A stretch of 7,578 nucleotides of DNA from Solirubrobacterales bacterium (GCA_013694825.1 JACDBR010000030.1:1-7578); one strand, 5' to 3'; positions 1-5,983 are shown, counted from the first letter of the stretch. Notes: generated from the sequence alone by a model not told the origin. A program made the numbers and translations.

Positions 1-1693
1 CCGGACCCATCGAATACTGGGTGACGATCTTGTACTGGCGCTGCTTGCTCGAACCGTTGCCGTTGCCGTTGGCGGCCGGCTCCGCCGGGGCGCTCCGGTC
101 CTCGGCGAGCTGCAGCGGCGCAACCTCCTGCAGCGGCCGGTCGGCGATCACGACCGCGGCGGCGTGGATCGAGTTGTTGCGGACGATCCCCTCGAGCCCG
201 CGGGCGACGTCGACGATCCGCTTCGCGTCCTGGTCGTCGTCGTAGGCGCTTCGGAGCTCTTGGCCCGCCTTCATGCAGTCGTCGAAGCTCGGGTTGCGGC
301 CCATGATCGGCTCAGGGATCTTCTTGGCGAGCTCGTCGCCCTTGGCGACCGTGTAGCCGAGCACCCGGGCGGCATCGCGGGTGGCGGCGCGAGGCGCCAT
401 GCGCCCGAAGGTGATGATCTGGGCGACCGACTCGCGACCGTACTTCTCGGCCACGTAGCGGATCACCCGCTCGCGGCCACGGACCGAGAAGTCGATGTCG
501 ATGTCGGGCATCGACTTGCGAGCCGGGTTGAGAAAGCGCTCGAAGAGCAGGTCGTTGGCCAGCGGGTCGAGATCGGTGATGCTGAGCGCGTAGGCGACAA
601 TCGAGCCGGCTGCCGAGCCGCGTCCGGGCCCCACGGCGACACCGTTGGACTTGGCGTAGCTGACGAAGTCCCAGACGATCAGGAAGTAGGACTCGAAGCC
701 CATCTCGCCGATCACCCCGAGCTCGAACTCGAGCCGCTCGAGAGCCTCGGCCGGAGGCGGGTCGCCGTACCGGGCACGCAGGCCCTCAGCGGCCAGACGG
801 CGGAGCATCGTCTCGGGCTCCTCGCCGTCCGGGGTCGGGAAGCGCGGCAGCAGCAGCCCGCCCAGCGGGATCTCGACTTCGCAGCGCTCGGCGATCTCGT
901 GCGTCGAGGCGACCGCGCCCGGCCAGGCCGAGAACGACTCCTCCATCTGCTCGGAGTCCTTGAGATAGAACTCGTTCGTGTCGAAGCTCAGCTTGGGGTT
1001 CTCGAGCGTCGACTTCGTCTGCACGCACAGCAGCGCCGCATGGTGGGTGTAGTCCTCACGGCGCAGGTAATGGACGTCGGCCGTGGCGACGAGCGGCCGG
1101 CCGAGCTCGCGGGCGAAGCGCGCGATCCCCTGGTTGGCCTTGTCCTGGACGGGGATCCCGTTCTCCTGGACCTCGAAGTAGAGGTTGTCGGCGCCGAAGA
1201 CCCCGACCATCTCGTCGAGGTGCGCGCGAGCGTCGTCGGGACGATCGTCGATCAGGCGCTGGCAGAAGCGGGACTGAAGGCAGCCGGTCAGCGCGATCAC
1301 GCCCTCGGAGAAGCCCCCCAGCAGCTCCATGTCGACGCTCGGCTTGCCCCGGGAGAAACCCTCCAGGAAGCCGGCGGAAGTCAGCTTGACGAGGTTGCGA
1401 AAGCCGGCGTCGTTCGATGCCAGAAGCGTCAGGTGGTTGCGCTCGAAGCGCGCCGCGCCAGGGGCCGACGCGGCGTGGCGATCGTCGACCAGGTAGGCCT
1501 CGAATCCCAGCACGGGCTTGATGCCCACGGCCTTGCAGGCCTTGTAGTGCTCGACTGCTCCGTTCATCACGCCGTGATCGGTCAGGCCGAGCGCCGGCAT
1601 TCCGAGGTCCGCGGCACGCTGCGCCATCGGCGCGATCTTGCAGGCGCCGTCCAGCAACGAGTATTCGCTGTGGACATGGAGGTGGACGGCCAC
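1..1693 (-). CDS. dnaE: DNA polymerase III alpha subunit (DnaE), N-terminal 564 residues, partial
   Basis: Replicative DNA polymerase catalytic subunit, cut by the left edge (C-terminal half missing). The frame is open from a GTG at 1693 that gives MAVHLHVHSEYSLLDG, the usual start of DnaE. Residues 1 to about 210 are the PHP domain. By eye, nine metal-ligand positions are present: H6, H8, D15, H40 (TDHG), E65, H87, C138 (TGC), D206 and H208 (ADVH). This favours an active PHP proofreading exonuclease, as established for actinobacterial DnaE1. The palm begins with GPGRGSAAGS-type sequence and MPDIDIDF at 395-402, giving two catalytic aspartates (D399, D401). The third should lie just beyond the edge, after QYSMGP. 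An Ala/Pro then Asn-Gly rich linker at about 530-549 precedes YKIVTQYSM. There is no clear Shine-Dalgarno; CAAGAT lies six bases before the GTG, so a leaderless start is possible. It is divergent from the polysaccharide polymerase gene. Identity is very secure; the exact start is fairly secure. Confidence 0.97.
   Translation of the reverse strand, partial: MAVHLHVHSEYSLLDGACKIAPMAQRAADLGMPALGLTDHGVMNGAVEHYKACKAVGIKPVLGFEAYLVDDRHAASAPGAARFERNHLTLLASNDAGFRNLVKLTSAGFLEGFSRGKPSVDMELLGGFSEGVIALTGCLQSRFCQRLIDDRPDDARAHLDEMVGVFGADNLYFEVQENGIPVQDKANQGIARFARELGRPLVATADVHYLRREDYTHHAALLCVQTKSTLENPKLSFDTNEFYLKDSEQMEESFSAWPGAVASTHEIAERCEVEIPLGGLLLPRFPTPDGEEPETMLRRLAAEGLRARYGDPPPAEALERLEFELGVIGEMGFESYFLIVWDFVSYAKSNGVAVGPGRGSAAGSIVAYALSITDLDPLANDLLFERFLNPARKSMPDIDIDFSVRGRERVIRYVAEKYGRESVAQIITFGRMAPRAATRDAARVLGYTVAKGDELAKKIPEPIMGRNPSFDDCMKAGQELRSAYDDDQDAKRIVDVARGLEGIVRNNSIHAAAVVIADRPLQEVAPLQLAEDRSAPAEPAANGNGNGSSKQRQYKIVTQYSMGP
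54..71. repeat. Hexanucleotide microsatellite, CCGTTG x3, inside dnaE
   Basis: Three perfect tandem copies of CCGTTG. On the coding (minus) strand they encode the alternating Asn-Gly run at DnaE residues 542-547. The repeat stays in frame because the unit is six bases, so copy-number change would lengthen or shorten a flexible linker without a frameshift. Confidence 0.8.
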
Positions 1694-1699
1694 GCCGTG

Positions 1700-1705
1700 A
1701 TCTTG
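1700..1705 (-). promoter_or_regulatory. Candidate -10 box of dnaE (CAAGAT)
   Basis: Read on the minus strand, CAAGAT lies six bases before the GTG start of dnaE. It keeps the A at position 2 and T at position 6 of the TAnnnT consensus. No convincing -35 or Shine-Dalgarno is seen. The spacing matches the other candidate leaderless promoters in this window. Weak on its own. Confidence 0.3.
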
Positions 1706-1761
1706 GCAAGCGGGCCAGATGCCACGGGCGTGCGAACACGGTGCTTGCGGCCGGCTTGCCT

Positions 1762-1788
1762 GGCCCCGGCGGGTCGCCGCCGGGGGCC
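1762..1788. repeat. Strong GC-rich inverted repeat in the divergent promoter region
   Basis: Left arm GGCCCCGGCGG (1762-1772) and right arm CCGCCGGGGGCC (1777-1788) are complementary over 11 pairs with one extra base in the right arm, around a GTCG loop. It ends two bases before the candidate -10 box TACGTT and so covers the -35/spacer region of the plus-strand gene. It could be an operator. A terminator is unlikely because no U tract follows on either strand and both genes point away from it. Confidence 0.6.
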
Positions 1789-1790
1789 GC

Positions 1791-1796
1791 TACGTT
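1791..1796 (+). promoter_or_regulatory. Candidate -10 box of the polymerase/ligase gene (TACGTT)
   Basis: TACGTT matches TAnnnT and sits six bases before GTG 1803, with no Shine-Dalgarno in between. This spacing would put the transcription start at or next to the start codon, the pattern of leaderless actinobacterial genes. The -35 region is masked by a GC-rich inverted repeat and has no recognisable hexamer. Confidence 0.45.
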
Positions 1797-1802
1797 GCCG
1801 CG

Positions 1803-3812
1803 GTGAGCATCGCGAGCCCGGAGCCGCCGAGCGCCTCGAAGGCCGCGACCGACGACCCACCCCCCGATCCGGTAGGGACGGGTCCGGCGGCGAGCTTCGG
1901 GACGGCCCTCCTGGCCGTCGTCTTCTCCTGGTGGGCATGGAAGGAGGGCGCCTACTTCCCTGCCATCCTGCTGCCCGGCCTATTCGTGCTCTGTGCCGGG
2001 ATCGCGGTGATGGCCATCGCGGTCCCGCGCCTTCGTGCGCGACGGCTGGCCTGGCCGACCGTGCTCGCGACGATCTGCCTGCTCTCACTGGCGCTCTGGT
2101 CGGCGCTCTCGGCTCTATGGAGCCCGGCGCCGAACCTGGCGCTCGGCGACGCGCAACGAATCGGCGCCTACGCCCTCGCCCTGGGGCTCGGCGGGTGGAT
2201 CGCCGTAAGCGCCGGCAGCCGGCGGGAGCTGGCGCTGTTCCCCTTGATGCTGGCCGGCCTGTTCGCCGGCGCGATAGCGACCGTCGCGCTGCTCGGCGGA
2301 GATAACCCGGGCCGTTACCTGAACGACGACGGCACCCTGCAGGCTCCGATCGGCTACCGCAACGCCACGAGCGCCTTCTTCGCGATCGCCTTCCTCGCCT
2401 CGATCGGGCTGGCGAGCGCGCGACGGGTCGACTGGAGGGTGCGCGGCCTGGCCAGCGGCACGGCAACGCTCTGCGCCGGCCTGGCCGTGGTCTGCCAAAG
2501 CCGCGCCAGCGCCCCGGCCTTCGCCGTAGCGCTGCTCGCTCTCGTGCTGATATCCCCGCTCAAGCTGCGGACGCTGTGCTGGCTTGCCCTCGGCTTCCTG
2601 CCCGCCCTGCTCGTGCTGCCATCGGTGATCGAGCTCTTCCAGGTGACCGACGACACCCGTCTGGGCGTCGTGGGACCCGAGATGAAGGCGGTCGGCTTCG
2701 CCGTGGGGATCACGAGCGCGGTCTCGGTCGCGGTGGGGCTGCTGGTCGCCTACATGGGATCGCGCCTGCCGGGCTTCGGCAGCTCGACCCGCCGCTCGAA
2801 CCGTGCCGTGCTCGTCGGCGTGGCGGTCAGCCTGGTCGCGGCGGCGGGCGCCTTTCTCGTTGCCGTCGGCGACCCGGTGTCCTTCGCCGAGAAGCGCCTC
2901 GAGGAGCTCCGCAGCCTCGAGACCCCCGGCTTCGAGTCCTCCTCGACACGGTTCGGGGTGAGCGCCGGGACAGGGCGGCTCGATTTCTGGGAGCTCGCGG
3001 TGAGCGAGATCGGCGACAACCCGGTCGACGGCGCCGGCGGCGGCGCGTTCGGCTACGAGTACACCCGCGAGCGAACGGTCGAGCGAGACGTCCAGGACGC
3101 GCACAGCGTCGAGCTCGAGGTGGGCTCCGAGCTCGGCCTGGTCGGCCTCGGGCTTCTGGTCGTCGCGATTGCCGGCGCCGCGCTCGGCGCCTGGCGCTCG
3201 CGTCCGGAAGGGGAGCGGGCGGCGAGCGTCTCGGCCTTCGCCCTCGCGATCGGCGTCTACTGGCTCGCCCACGCCTCCGTCGACTGGTTCTGGTCGGTGC
3301 CGGCGGTCACCGCCCCGGTGCTCGCCGTGCTAGGAGCCGCCGCGGGCGCGCGAGCGGTGCCCGTCGACCGTCGGCGACGGGTCCCTGGCGTCGCCCGGCG
3401 CGGCGGCTTGGTGGTCCTCGTGGCCCTCCTGGCTGCGACCACGGTGCCGCCGTTTCTGAGTGACCGCTACCTAACCGAGGCCGGCGAGCTTCGAGTCGCC
3501 GACCCGGAGGGCGCCTACCGCGCTATAGAGCGAGCCGAGAAGCTCAACCCACTCGACGATGTCCCGTATCTGGTCGAGGGCGAGATCGCCCGCCTAGCCG
3601 GCGATCGCGAACGCGCTCGGCTCGCATACGAGAAGGCGATCGAGGTACGACCGGCTGAATGGGCCGGCCACTACTACCTCGCAATCCTCGCGGCGCGCCC
3701 GAACCCGCAGGCGGGCCGCCAGGAGCTCGCCGCAGCGCGCGAGCTGAACCCGCTCGAGCGCTGCATCGAGGACCTCGAGCAGGCCCTCGCCTGCGCTCCG
3801 GGCTCCGGCTAG
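1803..3812 (+). CDS. O-antigen ligase / Wzy polymerase family membrane protein with C-terminal TPR tail
   Basis: Predicted 669-residue polytopic inner-membrane protein, likely polymerising or transferring lipid-linked glycan at the outer face of the membrane. After a Pro-rich cytoplasmic N-terminus (1-31) come many hydrophobic segments, about a dozen by eye, starting at 32-47 and 51-72. GYRNATSAFF at 184-193 resembles the conserved membrane motif of the Wzy_C/O-antigen ligase family. The large external loop carries GTGRLDFWE (389-397), the NPVDGAGGGAFGYEY stretch and DAHSVELEVGSELGL, whose H434 matches the conserved loop histidine of the family. Residues from about 555 to the end are hydrophilic and TPR-like (GDRERARLAYEKAIEVRP). 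GTG 1803 is preferred over ATG 1719, which would add 28 residues overlapping the dnaE start; TACGTT lies six bases upstream of 1803. The substrate (exopolysaccharide, teichoic-like or protein-linked glycan) cannot be told from sequence. Confidence 0.88.
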   Translation: MSIASPEPPSASKAATDDPPPDPVGTGPAASFGTALLAVVFSWWAWKEGAYFPAILLPGLFVLCAGIAVMAIAVPRLRARRLAWPTVLATICLLSLALWSALSALWSPAPNLALGDAQRIGAYALALGLGGWIAVSAGSRRELALFPLMLAGLFAGAIATVALLGGDNPGRYLNDDGTLQAPIGYRNATSAFFAIAFLASIGLASARRVDWRVRGLASGTATLCAGLAVVCQSRASAPAFAVALLALVLISPLKLRTLCWLALGFLPALLVLPSVIELFQVTDDTRLGVVGPEMKAVGFAVGITSAVSVAVGLLVAYMGSRLPGFGSSTRRSNRAVLVGVAVSLVAAAGAFLVAVGDPVSFAEKRLEELRSLETPGFESSSTRFGVSAGTGRLDFWELAVSEIGDNPVDGAGGGAFGYEYTRERTVERDVQDAHSVELEVGSELGLVGLGLLVVAIAGAALGAWRSRPEGERAASVSAFALAIGVYWLAHASVDWFWSVPAVTAPVLAVLGAAAGARAVPVDRRRRVPGVARRGGLVVLVALLAATTVPPFLSDRYLTEAGELRVADPEGAYRAIERAEKLNPLDDVPYLVEGEIARLAGDRERARLAYEKAIEVRPAEWAGHYYLAILAARPNPQAGRQELAAARELNPLERCIEDLEQALACAPGSG

Positions 3813-3840
3813 CCGTTTCCGGTTCTGCCTCCGCATCGAA

Positions 3841-3846
3841 TAGCTT
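3841..3846 (+). promoter_or_regulatory. Candidate -10 box of the diguanylate cyclase gene (TAGCTT)
   Basis: TAGCTT lies seven bases before ATG 3854 in the 41-base gap after the polymerase gene. No Shine-Dalgarno is clear, although GGGCGAG directly precedes the ATG. A leaderless or near-leaderless transcript is plausible, which would give the regulatory genes their own promoter. No good -35 is seen. Confidence 0.45.
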
Positions 3847-3853
3847 GGGCGAG

Positions 3854-4819
3854 ATGCGTGGCTCGCCCCTCGAGACCGTCCGCTCCGAGCGCGACCGCGA
3901 GGAGCTGGCCAAGTCCTGGCTGGTCGAGCTGATCGGCAACACGCCGCTCCCCGAAGTCGAGGGACTGGCGCTCTCCTGGGTCGCCCGCCATGCCTCGCCG
4001 CTGATCGGCGACATCGCGGACGCGATGGATCCGCTCTCGACCCCCACCGCCGCCGAGGATGGCGAGCGACGCCGGCGCGAGGCCGATCTCGCCCGGCTGC
4101 GCGACGGCGCCGAGGCCTCGGAGCTGATCCCACGCGACCTGGCGGCGCTTCAAGTGCTGCTGATCGAGACCCTGCGCCGGGAGATCCCCGAGCGCGAGCC
4201 GGGTGACTTCGCGCGCGCCGTTACCCGCCTTGCCGAGGTCTTCGGCCGCATCCAGGGTGGCGTGACCAGGGCGCTCGTCGACGGGCGAAGCGGCGCGGCC
4301 GACGATCCGATGACGGGCCTGCCAACCGCGGCGCACCTGCACGAGCACCTGCGGATCCTGCTGGCCGAGCACCGGCGCTACGACCACGGGTTCGCGCTGG
4401 CCGTGGTCGACATCGACGGGCTCTCACGGATCAACGAGGCATACGGCCGCGAGACGGGCGATCGGATGATCACCGCGATCGCGGGGCTGATCGCGCGCCA
4501 GGTCCGCTCCGCCGACAGCGCCTATCGGCTCGCCGGCGACGAGTTCTGCATCGTTGCTCCACATCAGACGCCCGCCGGGATGCGAAACGTCGGCCAGCGC
4601 CTCGCGACCCTGATCGACAGCTCGCAGGGCACGGAAGGACCGCGGCTGGGCGCGGCGATCGGCGTCGCCTGCTGCCCGGACGACGGCGACAGCCCTGAGG
4701 GCTTGCTTCAAGCGGCCGAGGAGGCGACGTACTCGGCCAAGGCCGCCGGGCTTGCGGTCATGGTCCGCTCGGCCCCGCGTGAGAACGGCGCCGACCCGGC
4801 CACCGGCGAGCCTGGCTGA
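3854..4819 (+). CDS. GGDEF-domain diguanylate cyclase with helical N-terminal region
   Basis: Predicted soluble 321-residue diguanylate cyclase, making c-di-GMP from two GTP. Residues 1 to about 150 are charged, alpha-helical and without membrane segments: SWLVELIGNTPLPEVEGLALSWVARHASPLIGDIADAM, then an Arg/Glu-rich helix. I cannot assign this part to a named sensor; it vaguely recalls helical RsbR-type N-termini. The GGDEF domain starts near DDPMTGLPTAAHLHEHL (about 155). VVDIDGLSRINEAYGRETGD gives the metal ligand D186 and N194. The signature is AGDEF (227-231); alanine at the first position is a tolerated variant. R218-S-A-D221 lies exactly five residues before it, a canonical RxxD inhibitory site, so product feedback is likely. 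ATG 3854 fits the TAGCTT box seven bases upstream; an in-frame extension to 3659 would overlap the previous gene. Followed by two regulator genes and an HD-GYP gene. Confidence 0.93.
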   Translation: MRGSPLETVRSERDREELAKSWLVELIGNTPLPEVEGLALSWVARHASPLIGDIADAMDPLSTPTAAEDGERRRREADLARLRDGAEASELIPRDLAALQVLLIETLRREIPEREPGDFARAVTRLAEVFGRIQGGVTRALVDGRSGAADDPMTGLPTAAHLHEHLRILLAEHRRYDHGFALAVVDIDGLSRINEAYGRETGDRMITAIAGLIARQVRSADSAYRLAGDEFCIVAPHQTPAGMRNVGQRLATLIDSSQGTEGPRLGAAIGVACCPDDGDSPEGLLQAAEEATYSAKAAGLAVMVRSAPRENGADPATGEPG

Positions 4820-4820
4820 G

Positions 4821-4834
4821 GTTCCCCAGGGAAC
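4821..4834. promoter_or_regulatory. Palindrome GTTCCC-CA-GGGAAC just after the cyclase stop
   Basis: A perfect six-base inverted repeat with a two-base centre starts one base after the cyclase TGA. The hairpin would be short (five pairs, loop CCAG) and has no U tract after it, so an operator for a dimeric regulator is more likely than a terminator. Its regulator is unknown; the nearby MerR-type protein is a candidate. Confidence 0.4.
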
Positions 4835-4858
4835 GAAAACCGCACCCGCGCGATTGCA

Positions 4859-4877
4859 ACTTGTCCACCGGGACTTG
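4859..4877 (+). repeat. Direct repeat ACTTG-N9-ACTTG upstream of the MerR-type gene
   Basis: ACTTG occurs at 4859-4863 and 4873-4877, 14 bases apart, with a GTCC-ACCG-GGAC inverted repeat (4863-4874) between and overlapping them. It lies about 60-80 bases upstream of GTG 4939. TTGCAA (4854-4859) could serve as a poor -35 for a weak -10 near 4877. The rest of the 119-base gap 4820-4938 holds the octamer TGAACCTG at 4911-4918 and nothing else recognised. Confidence 0.35.
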
Positions 4878-4938
4878 AGTAAACCGCCCTGATGGACGAG
4901 AAAGCTGTCGTGAACCTGCACGCTTGGAACGAGCGCGC

Positions 4939-5760
4939 GTGAGCAGCGTGCGGATCAACGCCGCCGCTGAGCTGCTCGGAGTCAGTACGAGCACGCTGCG
5001 AAGCTGGGAGCGCCGGCTCGGCTACCCGAACCCGAGCCGCACCCCTGGACAGCACCGCCTCTACGCGCTCGACGACCTCGAGGCGCTGCGAGATGCGCTT
5101 GTTGAGACCGGCAACATCTCCTCGGCCGTCGAGATGGCACGCCGTCGTGGCCCGGCTCCGGCCTCGGCCCAGCGGCTGATCTCGGCTTTCGAGCGCTTCG
5201 ATGAGGCGACCGCCGATCGCGCGATGGAGGAGAGCCTCGCCCTGCGCTCGGTTGAGCGCAGCGTCGAGGAGGTGCTGCTTCCGGCGCTAATCACCGCCGC
5301 CGAGCAGCCCCGTCGAGAGGCTGAGTTCGAGTACGGCTGTCGCTGGGCAACGGGCTGGATCCACTCAGCCCGGCGACTCGCCCCGCCGGCCTCCCGCCCC
5401 GACGGCATCCTGTTGCTCGAATCGGCCCGCCCGCTTGGCCTCGAGGCACTTCACGCCCAGGCGCTCGAGCTCTTCCTGCGTCGCGCCGGCTACCGCGTGC
5501 TGATGCTCTCGGCCGAGCTGCCGGAGCGCCGCTTCGCCTCGGCGTTGCGGGCGCTGCGGCCGGCGGCGGTGATCCTCTGCGGCGAAGGATCGCGACTCGA
5601 CGTGATCGGGCCGCACCTGCGAAGCGTGCTTCGAACCCCGAGCTCGCCCCGCCTGCTCGGCTTCCGCGCCGCGCGCCTGGTCGCCGGCAGCCAGGGCGTG
5701 CCCATGCTCGGCTCCTCACCCGCCGAGGCGCTGGCCCGCCTCGACGCGATCATCTCTTAG
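4939..5760 (+). CDS. MerR-family regulator with CarH-like layout but degenerate cobalamin site
   Basis: Predicted cytoplasmic DNA-binding protein of 273 residues. Residues 4-70 are a MerR winged helix-turn-helix: INAAAELLGVSTSTLRSWERR, then the wing RTPGQHRLYALDDL. Residues about 75-150 are a helical segment positioned like the B12-binding cap of CarH/LitR regulators (SVEEVLLPALITAAEQ at 104-123). Residues about 155-273 look like an alternating alpha/beta domain (GILLLESARPLGLEALHAQALELFLRRAGYRVLML). In light-sensing CarH the cap carries a Trp and a Glu-His pair and the Rossmann domain a DxHxxG motif. Aligned by eye, P124, C134 and R135 replace the cap residues, and no His falls at the DxHxxG position (H172 is three residues late). 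B12 binding is therefore doubtful. The start could also be TTG 4924, five residues longer; GTG 4939 fits the usual MerR N-terminus. It lies between a cyclase gene and a BldC-like gene. Confidence 0.85.
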   Translation: MSSVRINAAAELLGVSTSTLRSWERRLGYPNPSRTPGQHRLYALDDLEALRDALVETGNISSAVEMARRRGPAPASAQRLISAFERFDEATADRAMEESLALRSVERSVEEVLLPALITAAEQPRREAEFEYGCRWATGWIHSARRLAPPASRPDGILLLESARPLGLEALHAQALELFLRRAGYRVLMLSAELPERRFASALRALRPAAVILCGEGSRLDVIGPHLRSVLRTPSSPRLLGFRAARLVAGSQGVPMLGSSPAEALARLDAIIS

Positions 5761-5791
5761 GCGACCCAAGCCGGCTGCGAGGCCGCCCGCC

Positions 5792-5817
5792 CGAGGCGAC
5801 CCGACGGGGGCGCCTCG
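5792..5817. terminator. Hairpin after the MerR-type gene, possible weak terminator
   Basis: CGAGGCG (5792-5798) pairs perfectly with CGCCTCG (5811-5817), and an inner CCC/GGG (5800-5802, 5806-5808) can extend the stem. It begins 32 bases after the TAG stop. No U tract follows, so if it ends transcription it is not a classical intrinsic terminator. It could equally be an RNA-stabilising hairpin. Confidence 0.35.
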
Positions 5818-5838
5818 ATCGACCCGGGAGATCGGCGC

Positions 5839-5868
5839 AATTCCTCTCCCAGCCCGGTTCGAAATTCC
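5839..5868 (+). repeat. Direct repeat AATTCC x2, 24 bases apart
   Basis: AATTCC at 5839-5844 and 5863-5868, in similar surroundings (CGCAATTCC and CGAAATTCC). These are the most AT-rich spots of the gap upstream of the BldC-like gene. BldC of Streptomyces is known to bind direct repeats head to tail, so these are candidate autoregulatory sites. Short and could be chance. Confidence 0.3.
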
Positions 5869-5874
5869 ACGCCC

Positions 5875-5926
5875 AGGTTGCACAAGCCTGACCTGAGTGC
5901 GGAGGTTCGGTGGCCTGAACCTGTGC
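5875..5926 (+). repeat. Two imperfect tandem copies of AGGTT-N6/7-CCTGA-(A)CCTG
   Basis: Copy A starts at 5875 (AGGTT, seven bases, CCTGACCTG) and copy B starts at 5903 (AGGTT, six bases, CCTGAACCTG), 28 bases apart. Copy B also contains a perfect inverted repeat AGGTTC-N8-GAACCT (5903-5922). They lie 120-170 bases upstream of the BldC-like ATG. They are the clearest operator-like structure in the 283-base gap 5761-6043, which contains no convincing coding region on either strand. Confidence 0.5.
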
Positions 5927-5953
5927 ATCTGCCTGCAAGAGCGCAGTTGGAGC

Positions 5954-5983
5954 TTGTGGGCTTCCACATTCGAGCCGTAAAGA
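5954..5983 (+). promoter_or_regulatory. Candidate promoter for the BldC-like gene (TTGTGG-N18-TAAAGA)
   Basis: TTGTGG (5954-5959) and TAAAGA (5978-5983) are spaced by 18 bases and partly match the -35 and -10 consensus. The inverted repeat TGTGG-GCTT-CCACA (5955-5968) overlaps the -35 and could be an operator. This would leave a leader of roughly 50 bases before ATG 6044. Weak by sequence alone. Confidence 0.3.

Noticed and set aside
1719..1802. Upstream ATG 1719 as the start of the polymerase gene
   Set aside because: It would add a 28-residue Arg/Gly-rich stretch coded by the GC-rich inverted repeat and place the start almost at dnaE. GTG 1803 with TACGTT six bases before it fits better.
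164..2305. A 713-residue plus-strand open frame overlapping dnaE
   Set aside because: It lies antisense to dnaE, whose motifs are unmistakable, and continues into the polymerase gene in another frame. It is Arg/Gly/Ala-rich without domains, a usual GC-rich shadow.
2115..3272. A 385-residue minus-strand open frame inside the polymerase gene
   Set aside because: Antisense shadow rich in Arg, Glu, Gln and Ala, with no domain or promoter. The plus-strand frame carries coherent membrane segments and family motifs.
3659..3853. In-frame extension of the cyclase upstream of ATG 3854
   Set aside because: It lies inside the TPR-coding end of the previous gene and encodes Pro/Arg-rich sequence without domain features.
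5792..5926. CRISPR array or attachment site
   Set aside because: Only two imperfect short repeats, no regular spacers and no integrase or tRNA nearby.
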